Source: Williamsia phyllosphaerae (GTDB lineage: Bacteria; Actinomycetota; Actinomycetes; Mycobacteriales; Mycobacteriaceae). Taken from it: a stretch of DNA of 64,000 nucleotides. The DNA is taken from contig NZ_BMCS01000001.1 in the NCBI RefSeq assembly GCF_014635305.1, positions 248,001 through 312,000 on the forward strand. The letters are read 5' to 3'. Under the pieces are notes generated by a model, which was given only the letters and a program-made list of their open reading frames with translations, was not told the origin of the DNA and searched no databases. A program made the translations under genes and the position numbers. Positions 17,443 to 27,749 of the stretch are shown here, in pieces. Positions within the stretch are counted from its first letter, which is position 1; every line of letters starts with the position of its first letter.

Positions 17443-18819
17443 GTGCCGAGTAGGACTGGCAAAGGTGCGCGTGACTCGGACACCGGGACGGGTCCCCTGC
17501 TCGGCGACCCCGACGACGGTGTCGATCCGTACCTCCCGAAGAACGGCAATCTCGGTTATCGGGTGAGTCGCTACGACCTCGATCTCGAGTACAAGGTGGC
17601 CAGCAACCGGTTGGCGGGCACCGCCACGATCACCGCCACCGCGATCAACACCCTGGGACGGTTCAGCCTCGACCTCGCGACGTCGCTGTCGGTGTCGCGG
17701 GTGTCGGTCAACGGCAAGCGGGCCTCGCGCTACAGCCAGCGCACCAACAAGCTCTCGGTCACCCCCGCCGACTCGCTGCCGCCGGGCGGGGCGATGACCG
17801 TCGTGGTCAAGTACTCCGGCTCACCGAAGCCGATCCGCGGACCGTGGGGCGAGGTCGGATGGGAGGAGCTGACCGAGGGCGCCCTGTGCGCCAGCCAGCC
17901 CAACGGCGCCGCGTCGTGGTTCCCCTGCGACGACCACCCGAGTTCCAAGGCGAGCTACCGCATCGCGATCACCACCGAGTCGCCGTATCTGGCGGTGGCC
18001 AACGGGACGCTGCAGCGCAAACGCACCAAGGCCGGCTCGACGACGTGGATCTACGAGCAGGTCGAGCCGATGGCCACCTATCTCGCGACCGTCCAGATCG
18101 GCCCGTACGTGCAGACGACGCTCGCGACCCGGCCGGTGAAGATCAAAGCCGTTCTCCCCGAACGCCTCAAGGCGAATTTTGCGTCCGACTTCGCCCGCCA
18201 GAAAGACATGGTGGCGGCATTCGGCGACATGTTCGGTCCGTACCCGTTCCCGGAGTACACCGTCGTCGTCACCGACGACAATCTCGAGATCCCCATCGAG
18301 GCCCAGGGGCTGTCGACGTTCGGCGCGAACCACTGCGACGGCACCGGACGCTCGGAGCGTCTCGTCGCCCACGAGCTGGCCCATCAGTGGTTCGGCAACT
18401 CGCTCACGCTGGCGCGATGGGCCGACATCTGGCTGCACGAGGGCTTCGCCTGCTACAGCGAGTGGCTGTGGTCGGAGCACTCCGGCGGACAGTCCGCGGA
18501 CTCGTTGGCCCGCTACCACCACCGCCAGTTGTCCTCGGCACGACAGGATCTCGAGGTCGGCGACCCGGGACCGGACTCGATGTTCGACGACCGCGTCTAC
18601 AAGCGCGGCGCGCTCACGCTGCACGCGCTGCGGGTCGGCGTCGGTGACGACGAGTTCTTCGATCTGCTCAAGGAGTGGACCCGCGAGTACCGCTACAGCT
18701 CGGTGTCCACCGACGACTTCACGGCACTCGCCGCGCGCCACAGCGAGGGGTCGCTCAACCGGCTGTGGCAGCAGTGGCTTCACGAGAAGCCACTGCCACC
18801 CTTCCCCGAGGCCGGCTGA
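17443..18819 (+). CDS. M1-family zinc aminopeptidase
   Basis: Cytosolic metallopeptidase of 458 residues. Zinc ligands and catalytic Glu are in HELAHQW at 310-316; the third ligand is Glu333 in HEGFACYSEWLW, giving HExxH-18-E. The N-terminal beta domain (about 35-230) and the tyrosine-containing stretch VYKRGALTLHAL fit M1. The usual GAMEN exopeptidase motif is replaced by IEAQGLSTFG, as in the shorter actinobacterial M1 branch. It lacks the C-terminal helical domain of long aminopeptidase N (about 860 residues). GTG 17443 was chosen for GGAGGA 5-10 nt upstream. Confidence 0.9.
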   Translation: MPSRTGKGARDSDTGTGPLLGDPDDGVDPYLPKNGNLGYRVSRYDLDLEYKVASNRLAGTATITATAINTLGRFSLDLATSLSVSRVSVNGKRASRYSQRTNKLSVTPADSLPPGGAMTVVVKYSGSPKPIRGPWGEVGWEELTEGALCASQPNGAASWFPCDDHPSSKASYRIAITTESPYLAVANGTLQRKRTKAGSTTWIYEQVEPMATYLATVQIGPYVQTTLATRPVKIKAVLPERLKANFASDFARQKDMVAAFGDMFGPYPFPEYTVVVTDDNLEIPIEAQGLSTFGANHCDGTGRSERLVAHELAHQWFGNSLTLARWADIWLHEGFACYSEWLWSEHSGGQSADSLARYHHRQLSSARQDLEVGDPGPDSMFDDRVYKRGALTLHALRVGVGDDEFFDLLKEWTREYRYSSVSTDDFTALAARHSEGSLNRLWQQWLHEKPLPPFPEAG

Positions 18820-18834
18820 GCGAGGCCTACCGGC

Positions 18835-19311
18835 TCAGGCGCGCTCGTCGGGTACGACGTGCACGGCGGCCTCCTCGGCCGATGCCGCTGCCCCGTCGAA
18901 TCCGACGTCCTCGGCGGTCTCCTGGCTCGACAGATGTGCGTCGACGCCCTCGTCGGGTGCGAGCAGCCGACCCGACCGCTCGTCGCCGACCTCGTTGTCG
19001 TACTCGTCGATGTCGTCGGGGACACCGTCGGGATCGGGCGCGGGCGGATCGTCGTGCAGGTTGATCTGCGCGGCCGGATCCGGCTCCTCCTCGGCGAGGT
19101 GCTCGTCGAGCGACTCGCCTTCGCGCTGATCTTCGGCCGTCACGCCGTAACGCATTGCCTTGCTGGGCTTCTCCGGCGGGGAGTAGCCCTCGTCGAGGAT
19201 GTCCTCGACACCTCGTTCGTCGAGCGTGTCCCCAGGCTGGAGCTGGTCGTCGGAGTCGAGGCTGTACTCGCCGTCCGAACCTTCGGGTGTGCTGTCGACG
19301 TCGTCACTCAT
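18835..19311 (-). CDS. acidic DUF5709 protein
   Basis: Very acidic, probably disordered protein of 158 residues. The recognisable core is DTLDERGVEDILDEGYSPPEKPSKAMRYGVTAED, followed by GESLDEHLAEEEPD, the DUF5709 signature of Mycobacteriales and relatives. No membrane span or signal is present. Function unknown. It stands alone, convergent with the peptidase gene and divergent from the F420-type gene at 19379. Confidence 0.82.
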   Translation of the reverse strand: MSDDVDSTPEGSDGEYSLDSDDQLQPGDTLDERGVEDILDEGYSPPEKPSKAMRYGVTAEDQREGESLDEHLAEEEPDPAAQINLHDDPPAPDPDGVPDDIDEYDNEVGDERSGRLLAPDEGVDAHLSSQETAEDVGFDGAAASAEEAAVHVVPDERA

Positions 19312-19378
19312 TCCTCCACCCTAACCATGCGCGTCGCGGGCGGTTGCCTGCGGCGTGGCCGGGCGCGATAGTCGACAC

Positions 19379-19804
19379 ATGGCGACCGAACAGGCACTGC
19401 TCGACCTCATCACCGCACACGACCAGGGTGTGCTCGCGACGATCCGGCGCGACGGCCGTCCGCAGCTGTCGACGGTCAACTACGCCTTCGACGAGACGAC
19501 CCGACTGCTCCGGGTGTCGATCACCGACGGGCGGGCCAAGACCGCCAACCTCCGCCGCGACCCCCGCGCGGCGATGCACGTCAGCAGTCCCGACGGGTGG
19601 TCGTATGCGGTCGCCGACGGGGCGGTCGAACTCAGCGCGGTGGCCGCGGCCCCCGACGACGACGCCGTCACCGAGTTGATCGAGCTGTACCGCGCGATCG
19701 GCGGTGAACACGACGACTGGGACGACTACCGCCGCGCGATGATCGACGACGGCCGCCTGGTCCTACGTCTGCACGTCGACCATCTCTACGGTCAGGCCCG
19801 CTGA
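19379..19804 (+). CDS. PPOX-class F420-type oxidoreductase (Rv1155-like)
   Basis: Protein of 141 residues with the split-beta-barrel flavin/deazaflavin fold. Visible blocks are LATIRRDGRPQLSTVNYAFDE, LLRVSITDGRAKTANLRRDPRAAMHV and a C-terminal VLRLHVDHLYGQAR. The family (TIGR03618) is generally assigned coenzyme F420 rather than FMN in Mycobacteriales, which fits fgd in the same window, but the cofactor is not provable from sequence. ATG 19379 is the first start and no clear ribosome site precedes it. Confidence 0.85.
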   Translation: MATEQALLDLITAHDQGVLATIRRDGRPQLSTVNYAFDETTRLLRVSITDGRAKTANLRRDPRAAMHVSSPDGWSYAVADGAVELSAVAAAPDDDAVTELIELYRAIGGEHDDWDDYRRAMIDDGRLVLRLHVDHLYGQAR

Positions 19805-19810
19805 CCCGCC

Positions 19811-19937
19811 AGTTGGGCACGTAAGCCCGCCAGTTGGGCACGTAAGCCCGCCGGTTGGGCATAGGAGGCGCCACGTTTGCGGCGGGTGCCCACCTGGTGG
19901 TCGTACCTGCCCAACTGAGGGATGTACGTGCCCAACT
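19811..19937. repeat. 21-bp-period repeat with inverted copies (AGTTGGGCA)
   Basis: AGTTGGGCA starts at 19811 and 19832, with a one-base variant (GGTTGGGCA) at 19853: three copies exactly 21 bp apart, within a unit reading CCGCCAGTTGGGCACGTAAG. The inverse TGCCCAACT occurs at 19908-19916 and 19929-19937, also 21 bp apart. The two arrays can fold onto each other. The element lies between the stop of the PPOX gene and the convergent stop of rmlC. Confidence 0.8.
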
Positions 19938-19942
19938 GGTGG

Positions 19943-20569
19943 TCAGGCGTCGCGCGCGGCGAGGCCCGAAAGGTATCGCTCGACGTCGTCGAGGCGCGGC
20001 AGCAGCCCGGTCGCCGCGGCCTGCTCCAGGGTCGGTGCGGCGGTGTCCTTGTCCGACAGCGACACCTCGAGCGGGCTGCCGTCGCGGCCGACGACGGGCC
20101 AGTCGATTCCGATGGCCGGATCGAGCGGGTGGATGCCGTGTTCGCCGCCCGGGTTGTATCCGGTGGAGCAGAAGTAGGCGACGGTGGAGTCGTCGGCCAG
20201 CGACAGGAATGCGTGTCCGAGTCCCTCCGACAGATAGACCGCACGGCGATCGACGTCGTCGAGCACGACGCTGTCCCACTGCCCGAAGGTCGGCGACCCG
20301 ACGCGGATGTCGACGACCACGTCGAGAATCGCCCCGCGCGAACAGGTGACGTATTTGGCCTGACCGGGCGGGGTGTCGGCGAAGTGCACACCCCGCAGCA
20401 CACCTGCCGCCGAGACCGAGGTGTTGACCTGGGCGAGCGAGAACTCGTGCCCGATCAGCTCACCGAGGACGGACGCCTTGAACGCCTCGAGAAAGACCCC
20501 TCGCGGATCGGGATGCTGCACCGGGGTGAACTCCCACGCGCCGGCGACAGACAGCGGACGGACTCGCAC
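19943..20569 (-). CDS. rmlC: dTDP-4-dehydrorhamnose 3,5-epimerase
   Basis: Third step of dTDP-L-rhamnose synthesis, a cupin-fold epimerase of 208 residues. Family blocks: HPDPRGVFLEAFK, AQVNTSVSAAGVLRGVHF (catalytic His in RGVHF), GAILDVVVDIRVGSPTFGQW, YLSEGLGHAFLSL, and Tyr in AYFCSTGYNPGGEHGIHPLDP. GTG 20569 begins 2 nt after the rmlA stop, so the two are one operon. dTDP-rhamnose supplies the linker sugar joining peptidoglycan and arabinogalactan in mycolata. The C-terminal 35 residues are a poorly conserved tail. Confidence 0.95.
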   Translation of the reverse strand: MRVRPLSVAGAWEFTPVQHPDPRGVFLEAFKASVLGELIGHEFSLAQVNTSVSAAGVLRGVHFADTPPGQAKYVTCSRGAILDVVVDIRVGSPTFGQWDSVVLDDVDRRAVYLSEGLGHAFLSLADDSTVAYFCSTGYNPGGEHGIHPLDPAIGIDWPVVGRDGSPLEVSLSDKDTAAPTLEQAAATGLLPRLDDVERYLSGLAARDA

Positions 20570-20571
20570 GG

Positions 20572-21441
20572 CTAGAGCCCCCTGTCGAGGATGCCGAGGA
20601 GATAGTCGCCGTAGCCCGACTTCGTCAGTTTCTCCGCCCGGGAGCGCAGTTCGTCGTCGCCGATGTAACCTCGGCGCCACGCGATCTCCTCGGGGACCGC
20701 GATCTTGAGCCCCTGCCGCTGTTCGACCGTTCGCACGAAATTCCCGGCGTCCTGCAGCGAGTCGAACGTGCCGGTGTCGAGCCAGGCGGTCCCGCGGGGC
20801 AGGACGTGGACCTGCAGTCGGTCGGCGTCGAGGTACGCCCGGTTGATGTCGGTGATCTCGTACTCGCCGCGTGCACTCGGTGTGAGTCCGCGAGCGATCT
20901 CGACGACGTCGTTGTCGTAGAAATACAACCCCGGGACGGCGTAGTTCGAACGGGGATTCTTCGGCTTCTCCTGTAGCGCAACGGCTTTGCCGGACGAATC
21001 GAAGTCCACGACACCGTAGGCGCCGGGGTCGGCGACCCAGTAGGCGAACACCGCTCCCCCGTCGACGTCGCTGAATCGCATGAGCTGGTTGCCCAGTCCG
21101 GGACCGTAGAAGATGTTGTCTCCCAACACCAGTGCGGCCGAGTCACCCCCGATGTGGTCGGCCCCGAGGACGAAGGCCTGCGCAAGCCCGTCCGGTGACG
21201 GCTGTACCGCGTAGGTGATGGAGATGCCGAACTGCTCACCGTTGCCCAGCAGATGTGAAAAGGATGCCGCGTCACCGGGTGTGGTGATGACCAGGATGTC
21301 GGTGATGCCCGCGAGCATCAGCGTCGACAAGGGGTAATAGATCATCGGTTTGTCGTAGACCGGGACGAGCTGTTTGCTCACCCCGAGGGTGATCGGATGC
21401 AGCCGCGAACCGGTGCCGCCGGCCAGAATGATTCCCCGCAT
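20572..21441 (-). CDS. rmlA: glucose-1-phosphate thymidylyltransferase
   Basis: First step of dTDP-L-rhamnose synthesis: glucose-1-phosphate plus dTTP to dTDP-glucose, 289 residues. It starts [20 protein letters not shown] with the nucleotidyltransferase motif GGTGSRL and the Lys in [18 protein letters not shown]. Further blocks are [45 protein letters not shown] and [14 protein letters not shown]. The length is normal for RmlA. It heads the rmlA-rmlC operon and is divergent from rmlB across 104 bp that must hold both promoters. Confidence 0.96.
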   Translation of the reverse strand: MRGIILAGGTGSRLHPITLGVSKQLVPVYDKPMIYYPLSTLMLAGITDILVITTPGDAASFSHLLGNGEQFGISITYAVQPSPDGLAQAFVLGADHIGGDSAALVLGDNIFYGPGLGNQLMRFSDVDGGAVFAYWVADPGAYGVVDFDSSGKAVALQEKPKNPRSNYAVPGLYFYDNDVVEIARGLTPSARGEYEITDINRAYLDADRLQVHVLPRGTAWLDTGTFDSLQDAGNFVRTVEQRQGLKIAVPEEIAWRRGYIGDDELRSRAEKLTKSGYGDYLLGILDRGL

Positions 21442-21464
21442 GGCGACACACTATGCCTCGGTGA

Positions 21465-23179
<1,715 letters not shown>

Positions 23180-23211
23180 GGGAGCCACACTACCCAACAG
23201 AAGTCAATTGT

Positions 23212-23257
23212 TGAGTGTTCACTCAGAATGTGTCACCCTTTTCTGAGTCCGCACTCA
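23212..23257. promoter_or_regulatory. twin operators between tetR and MFS pump
   Basis: TGAGTGTTCACTCA (23212-23225, perfect six-base arms) and TGAGTCCGCACTCA (23244-23257, five-base arms) lie 32 bp apart centre to centre, about three helical turns. They flank the likely promoter of the pump. The symmetric TGAGT/ACTCA half-sites suggest the adjacent TetR protein binds both. Confidence 0.75.
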
Positions 23258-23270
23258 ACCTGGAGGCTCC

Positions 23271-24824
23271 ATGGCCCGCAAGTGGCTCACCCTGACCGCC
23301 GTCTGCACCGGCGTGTTCATGCTCCTGCTCGACGTGACCATCGTGAACGTCGCGCTCCCCGACATCCAGACCGATCTCGGATCCGACCTGTCGGATCTGC
23401 AGTGGGTCATCGACGCCTACGCCCTCGCGCTGGCGGCGCTGCTGCTCACCTCGGGCACGATCGCCGACATCGTCGGCCGCAAGAAGGTCTTCGCCATCGG
23501 CATCGTGGTGTTCACGGTCGGGTCGTTGGCCTGCGGTCTGGCGCCGAACATCACCACGCTGGTCGTCTCGCGCGTCGCCCAGGGCGTCGGCGGGGCCATC
23601 ATGTTCGCGACGTCGCTGGCCCTGCTCGCGCAGGCCTTCGCCCCCCGCGAGCGCGGCGTCGCCTTCGGCGTCTTCGGTGCGGTCACCGGCGTCTCGGTCG
23701 CGGTCGGCCCCGTGCTCGGCGGCATACTCACCAGCGGGTTGTCCTGGCACTGGATCTTCTTCGTCAACATCCCCGTCGGCGTCTTCGCCCTGGTGATGAC
23801 CATCATCGGTGTCGACGAGTCGAAGGCCCCCGGGCAGCACCGCATCGACTGGCTGGGCTGCGTCACCTTCAGCGCCGCCCTGGCCTTCCTGGTGTTCGGC
23901 CTCATCCGCAGCCACGCCGACGGCTGGGGTTCGCTCGAGGTGGCCGGCTCGCTGATCGCCGCGGCCGTGCTGCTGACCGCCTTCGTCGTGGTGGAACGCG
24001 TCTCCGACCAGCCGATGGTCGACGGATCGCTGTTCCGCGTCCCCACCTTCACCGGCGGACTCATCGCCGCCTGGGCCATCTCCGCGTCGATGTTCTCGCT
24101 GCTGACATACATCGTGATCTACCTCCAGAACACGATGGGCTACTCCGCGCTGCAGGCCGGGCTCTACTTCCTGCCGTTCTCCGGACTGGTCTTCGTCGCC
24201 GCGGCGGTGGCCGGCCGACTCTCGGACAAGATCCCCGCCCGCTGGCTGATCACACCGGGGTTCGTGCTCGTCGGTGCCGGCCTGCTGCTGATGCGCGGCA
24301 CCGACCCGACCGGCGGCTGGACCCAGTTCATCCCGGGATTCGTCGTCGCCGGCATCGGAACCGGTCTGATCAACGTCCCGCTGGCGTCGACCGCGGTGGG
24401 CGTCGTCGAGCAGTCCCGCGCCGGTATGGCGTCGGGCATGAACTCGACGTTCCGGCAGATCGGCATCGCGACCGGCGTCGCCCTGCTGGGCAGCCTGCTC
24501 TCGTCGCGGTTGAGCAACAACATCTCCGACTCCCTGGCCGGGACACCGATCGCCGACAAGGGGCGCGAGATCGGTGACGCCGTCGCCAACGGCGGCGCCG
24601 CCCAGGTGATCTCGTCGGTGCCCGCCCCGCTGCGCGAGCTGGTCACCGCGAGTGCGGGTCGGGGTTACGCGAACGCCCTCGACCTCATCCTGCTGCTCGC
24701 GGCGTGCATCGCCGCGGTCGCCGCGATCTCGAGCGCCCTGCTGATCCGGTCGAAGGACTTCCACGCCAACCGCGTCGAGGCAGAGCAGAAGGTCGACGAG
24801 GACCTGGCCCCCGCGGGTTCGTGA
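23271..24824 (+). CDS. DHA2-family MFS drug exporter (14 spans)
   Basis: Proton-coupled multidrug efflux permease of 517 residues. The DHA2 motif LLLDVTIVNVALPDIQTDL is in TM1, DLQWVIDAYALALAALLLTSG in TM2-3, ADIVGRKKVFAIG forms motif A, and FGAVTGVSVAVGPVLGGIL carries antiporter motif C. The length and hydrophobic pattern fit 14 transmembrane spans. TGGAGG precedes ATG 23271. It is controlled from an intergenic region holding two palindromes shared with the divergent TetR gene. Substrates cannot be predicted. Confidence 0.93.
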   Translation: MARKWLTLTAVCTGVFMLLLDVTIVNVALPDIQTDLGSDLSDLQWVIDAYALALAALLLTSGTIADIVGRKKVFAIGIVVFTVGSLACGLAPNITTLVVSRVAQGVGGAIMFATSLALLAQAFAPRERGVAFGVFGAVTGVSVAVGPVLGGILTSGLSWHWIFFVNIPVGVFALVMTIIGVDESKAPGQHRIDWLGCVTFSAALAFLVFGLIRSHADGWGSLEVAGSLIAAAVLLTAFVVVERVSDQPMVDGSLFRVPTFTGGLIAAWAISASMFSLLTYIVIYLQNTMGYSALQAGLYFLPFSGLVFVAAAVAGRLSDKIPARWLITPGFVLVGAGLLLMRGTDPTGGWTQFIPGFVVAGIGTGLINVPLASTAVGVVEQSRAGMASGMNSTFRQIGIATGVALLGSLLSSRLSNNISDSLAGTPIADKGREIGDAVANGGAAQVISSVPAPLRELVTASAGRGYANALDLILLLAACIAAVAAISSALLIRSKDFHANRVEAEQKVDEDLAPAGS

Positions 24825-24834
24825 ACCGAGCGGC

Positions 24835-26103
24835 CTAGCCCGCGATCCTCGCCGGCTCGGGCCGTGGGGTCTCGACGACCTCGTCGAAGCCCGGGCGCGC
24901 GGTACCGACGAACGACCGGACCCACGCGACGACCGCCTTGGCCCGATTGCCCACGCCCGCCAGGTAGTACAGGTGCACACCGAGCCAGGCGACGAAGGCG
25001 AGCAGACCACGGAAGGTGATGCGCTCGGTCAGCTTCGCGACCGCCCGACCGCGGCTGATGATCGACATCGACCCCTTGTCGAGGTAGCTGAAGACGCTGC
25101 CCGGGGCGCGCCTGCGGGTGATGATGTCTACGGCGTGCCGACCCTGCTGCATGGCGACCGGACTCTGTCCCGGGTAGCCGTGCAACGAGGTCATGTCGCC
25201 GATCGCGTAGATGTTCGCGATGCCGCCGACCGTGAGGTCGTCGTTGACGAGGAGACGTCCGGCGCGGTCGGTGTCGCAACCGGTCGCCTCGGCCAGCACT
25301 CCGGCGAAGTCGCTGGCCGACACCCCGGCCGACCACACGACGGTGTCGGTGGTGATCTTGCGGGTGGCCGCCCCGTCGTTGACGTCCACGGTGACGACGC
25401 CGTCGGCGATGTCGGTGACCATCGAGCCGGTGAGAACCTCGACACCCGACTTCTCCAACGCGCCCCTCGAGTAATCGCTCAGCCCGCCACCGAACGCGGG
25501 CAGCACCTCGTCAAGACCCTCGACGAGCGTGATCGCGACCTCACGGCGCTCATGCCTACGGGCCAGTTCGGCGATCTGACCGGCGACCTCGACCCCGGTG
25601 GCACCGGCACCGACCACGACGAAGGTGGTCGCCGCCGCGTCGTCGGCAGGCGCGTCGAAGCACGCTCGCAGGTGGGCGCGGAGTCGGGTCGCGTCGTCGA
25701 TGGTCTTGAGGGCGAAGGTGCGGTCGGCGTACTCATCGCGGCCGAAGTAGCTCTGGGCGGCGCCGGTCGCGGCGATCAGCGATCCGTAGTGGACCCGATG
25801 GTCCTGACCGTCGGCCCGGTAGGTGAGCACCGCGGGCATCGCGTCGACCGCGGTGACGATCCCGTCGACCACCTCGACGTCGCGGTGGCGACGCAGCAGG
25901 GTGTCGGTGCGGGGCGCGATGTCGTCGCGGGCCAGGACGCCGGTGGCCACCTGGTAGAGCAGCGGCTGGAACAGATGCTCCGGGGTGCTCGAGATCAGCA
26001 GGGCGGTCTTGCCCCGGCCGCGTAGGCGGCGGGCGGCGGCCAGCCCGCCGAATCCCGATCCGACGATCACCACGTCGTAGTACGTCGCGTCATCTGTGCG
26101 CAC
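24835..26103 (-). CDS. ndh: type II NADH dehydrogenase-like flavoprotein
   Basis: Membrane-bound, non-proton-pumping NADH:quinone oxidoreductase type, 422 residues. FAD-binding GSGFGGLAAARRL is at the N-terminus. The region HLFQPLLYQVATGVLARDDIAPR is diagnostic of NDH-2. The second dinucleotide motif is VVVGAGATGVEVAGQIAELA, and FAD contact is in IYAIGDMTSL. The amphipathic C-terminal segment LLAFVAWLGVHLYYLAGVGN is where NDH-2 anchors to the membrane. It is divergent from a LysR gene with a palindrome between them, suggesting regulation by that LysR protein. This may be an accessory rather than the main ndh. Confidence 0.88.
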   Translation of the reverse strand: MRTDDATYYDVVIVGSGFGGLAAARRLRGRGKTALLISSTPEHLFQPLLYQVATGVLARDDIAPRTDTLLRRHRDVEVVDGIVTAVDAMPAVLTYRADGQDHRVHYGSLIAATGAAQSYFGRDEYADRTFALKTIDDATRLRAHLRACFDAPADDAAATTFVVVGAGATGVEVAGQIAELARRHERREVAITLVEGLDEVLPAFGGGLSDYSRGALEKSGVEVLTGSMVTDIADGVVTVDVNDGAATRKITTDTVVWSAGVSASDFAGVLAEATGCDTDRAGRLLVNDDLTVGGIANIYAIGDMTSLHGYPGQSPVAMQQGRHAVDIITRRRAPGSVFSYLDKGSMSIISRGRAVAKLTERITFRGLLAFVAWLGVHLYYLAGVGNRAKAVVAWVRSFVGTARPGFDEVVETPRPEPARIAG

Positions 26104-26174
26104 GTCGTTCTCCTCTCGCTACTCATGAACAACCCCCATGCTCCTGGTTCGCGTTCCCCGCGTCACGCGCGTTT

Positions 26175-26195
26175 TCCAGATGCAATTGATCTGGA
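26175..26195. promoter_or_regulatory. LysR-type operator between ndh and lysR
   Basis: Perfect inverted repeat TCCAGAT (26175-26181), 7 nt, ATCTGGA (26189-26195). An overlapping second dyad GCAAT/ATTGC sits at 26182-26199. It lies in the 143-bp gap between divergent genes, where LysR regulators normally bind to repress themselves and activate the neighbour. Confidence 0.65.
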
Positions 26196-26246
26196 TTGCT
26201 CATGAATGAACCGATAGGATCGGTGACCTGCGACAGAGGGGGCGAG

Positions 26247-27140
26247 ATGGAACTACGACAGCTGACGTACTTCGTGGCCGTGTCTGACGAACTGAGTTTC
26301 AGCCGCGCCGCCGAGCGCACCTTCATCTCGCAGTCGGCGATCAGCCATCAGGTGGCGCGCCTCGAACGCGACCTCGGCGCGGCCCTGTTCGAGCGATCCA
26401 CCCGCACGGTGACCATCACCGAGGCCGGTGAGCGTCTGCTGCCGGTCGCCCGTCAGATGATCGATCTGGAGAAGCACGCGTACGCAGCGGTGCGCGACCC
26501 CGGATCGCGGGTCCGCCTGGCGGCGAACATGTCGTTCGCGCGGCGGTCGTTGTCGGCGATCGCCGAGGTCCGCGAACGACACCCCGACGTCGAGATCGAG
26601 TTCGTCATCAAGAACTTCCAGCAGCGGGTGGACGCCGTCGTCTCCGGCGACGTGGACATCGCGCTGATCCGCGGAAGCGTCAGCGATCCCCGGTTGCGGG
26701 TCGAGCAATTGTGGGTCGAGGAGCTCGTGGTGGCGGTGTCGGAGAAGCACCCGCTCGCCGGGGCGGCGGAGGTCGATCTGCGCGACCTCGTGTCCCACCC
26801 GCTGATCCTGCCGCCACAGAAGCAGCAGGTTCTGCTGCACAACGTCATCCGACAGGCCTTCGCCGACGTCGATGCGGTGCCGCGGTACGGATCGCCGATC
26901 GCGGCCGATCACACCGCAGCGCTCGAACTGATCAACCACCCGGACACCTGGACGGTCCTCTACGACGACCAACCCGGGCCGGCGATCGCGTTGCTGCGGG
27001 AGAGGAACGGACGCCTGCGGGTGCCGGTGAGTGCCCTCGTGCGGACCCACGCGCTGCAGGAGTCCGGCGCCGGCGAACGCGCCGCGATCATCGGGGACCT
27101 GATGGCGCGTCTGGGCGCGGGGACGGGGGTGGCGCCATGA
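26247..27140 (+). CDS. LysR-family transcriptional regulator
   Basis: Regulator of 297 residues. The N-terminal winged HTH starts MELRQLTYFVAVSDELSFSRAAERTFISQSAISHQVARLER, followed by a periplasmic-binding-protein-like effector domain. ATG 26247 has GGGGCGAG just upstream; an earlier ATG at 26196 lies inside the putative operator. It is divergent from the NDH-2 gene, and its stop overlaps the start of a GNAT acetyltransferase (ATGA), so those two are co-transcribed. The inducer is unknown. Confidence 0.92.
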   Translation: MELRQLTYFVAVSDELSFSRAAERTFISQSAISHQVARLERDLGAALFERSTRTVTITEAGERLLPVARQMIDLEKHAYAAVRDPGSRVRLAANMSFARRSLSAIAEVRERHPDVEIEFVIKNFQQRVDAVVSGDVDIALIRGSVSDPRLRVEQLWVEELVVAVSEKHPLAGAAEVDLRDLVSHPLILPPQKQQVLLHNVIRQAFADVDAVPRYGSPIAADHTAALELINHPDTWTVLYDDQPGPAIALLRERNGRLRVPVSALVRTHALQESGAGERAAIIGDLMARLGAGTGVAP

Positions 27141-27685
27141 TGGAGTGGCCGCGTCACATCCCGACGCTCACCGACGGGGTGATCACGCTGCGCGCCCTGG
27201 AACCCGACGACGTCGACGCCGTGCTGCATACCGCGTCGGACCCTGACTCGATTGCCTTCACCACCGTCCCCGACCCCTACACCCGACAGGACGCGGTCGA
27301 CTTCGTCGAGACACACTCGACGAAGGTGTGGCCCGGTTTCGAGGTGGCGATCGCCGACGCCGACGACGCCCTTGTCGGTACGTGTGGTCTGCGGATCCGG
27401 GATGACGAGAGCGCCGTGACCGAGATCGGGTACATGGTCGCGCCGTGGGCACGCGGTCGCGGGATCGCCACCCGCGCAACCCGTCTACTGATCGACTACT
27501 CCTGGACGATCGGCGCGTACCGGGTCGCGCTGGATGCCTCGACGATCAACCCCGCCTCCCGACGCGTGGCCCTGCGGTGCGGCATGACCGAGGAGGGAAT
27601 CCTGCGGTCGGCGCACCTCGGCAACGGCGGCATCAGACACGACGTCGTGGTCTACGGCATCCTGCGGACCGACCCCCGCACCTAA
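27137..27685 (+). CDS. GNAT N-acetyltransferase (RimJ/RimL-like)
   Basis: Acetyl-CoA-dependent acetyltransferase of 182 residues. It starts MMEWPRHIPTLTDGVITLRAL. Acetyl-CoA binding is shown by IGYMVAPWARGRGIATRATRLLIDY (R/QxxGxG/A). ALDASTINPASRRVALRCGMTEEGILR is typical of the RimJ/RimL branch, which acetylates N-terminal or small-molecule amines. It overlaps the LysR stop by 4 nt; either of two adjacent ATGs could start it. The acceptor is unknown. Confidence 0.88.
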   Translation: MMEWPRHIPTLTDGVITLRALEPDDVDAVLHTASDPDSIAFTTVPDPYTRQDAVDFVETHSTKVWPGFEVAIADADDALVGTCGLRIRDDESAVTEIGYMVAPWARGRGIATRATRLLIDYSWTIGAYRVALDASTINPASRRVALRCGMTEEGILRSAHLGNGGIRHDVVVYGILRTDPRT

Positions 27686-27694
27686 CTCGTCGAC

Positions 27695-27749
27695 TGGGCG
27701 GTTACGGACATCGAGTGGGCGGTTGCGGACGACGACTGGGCGGTTACGG
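27695..27749. repeat. 21-bp-period triple repeat at a convergent junction (TGGGCGGTTRCGG)
   Basis: TGGGCGGTTACGG starts at 27695 and 27737 and TGGGCGGTTGCGG at 27716: three copies with an exact 21-bp period. The third copy includes the stop codon of the convergent CoA-transferase. The first begins 10 nt after the GNAT stop. There are no inverted partners, so this is not a simple hairpin terminator. Confidence 0.8.

Noticed and set aside
19811..19937. CRISPR-like repeat array
   Set aside because: The period is 21 bp with almost no spacer, there are only three direct copies plus inverted ones, and no cas genes are present.
23223..25010. Minus-strand open frame of about 595 codons opposite the MFS pump
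   Set aside because: Antisense shadow; it covers the pump and its promoter palindromes and has no recognisable domain.
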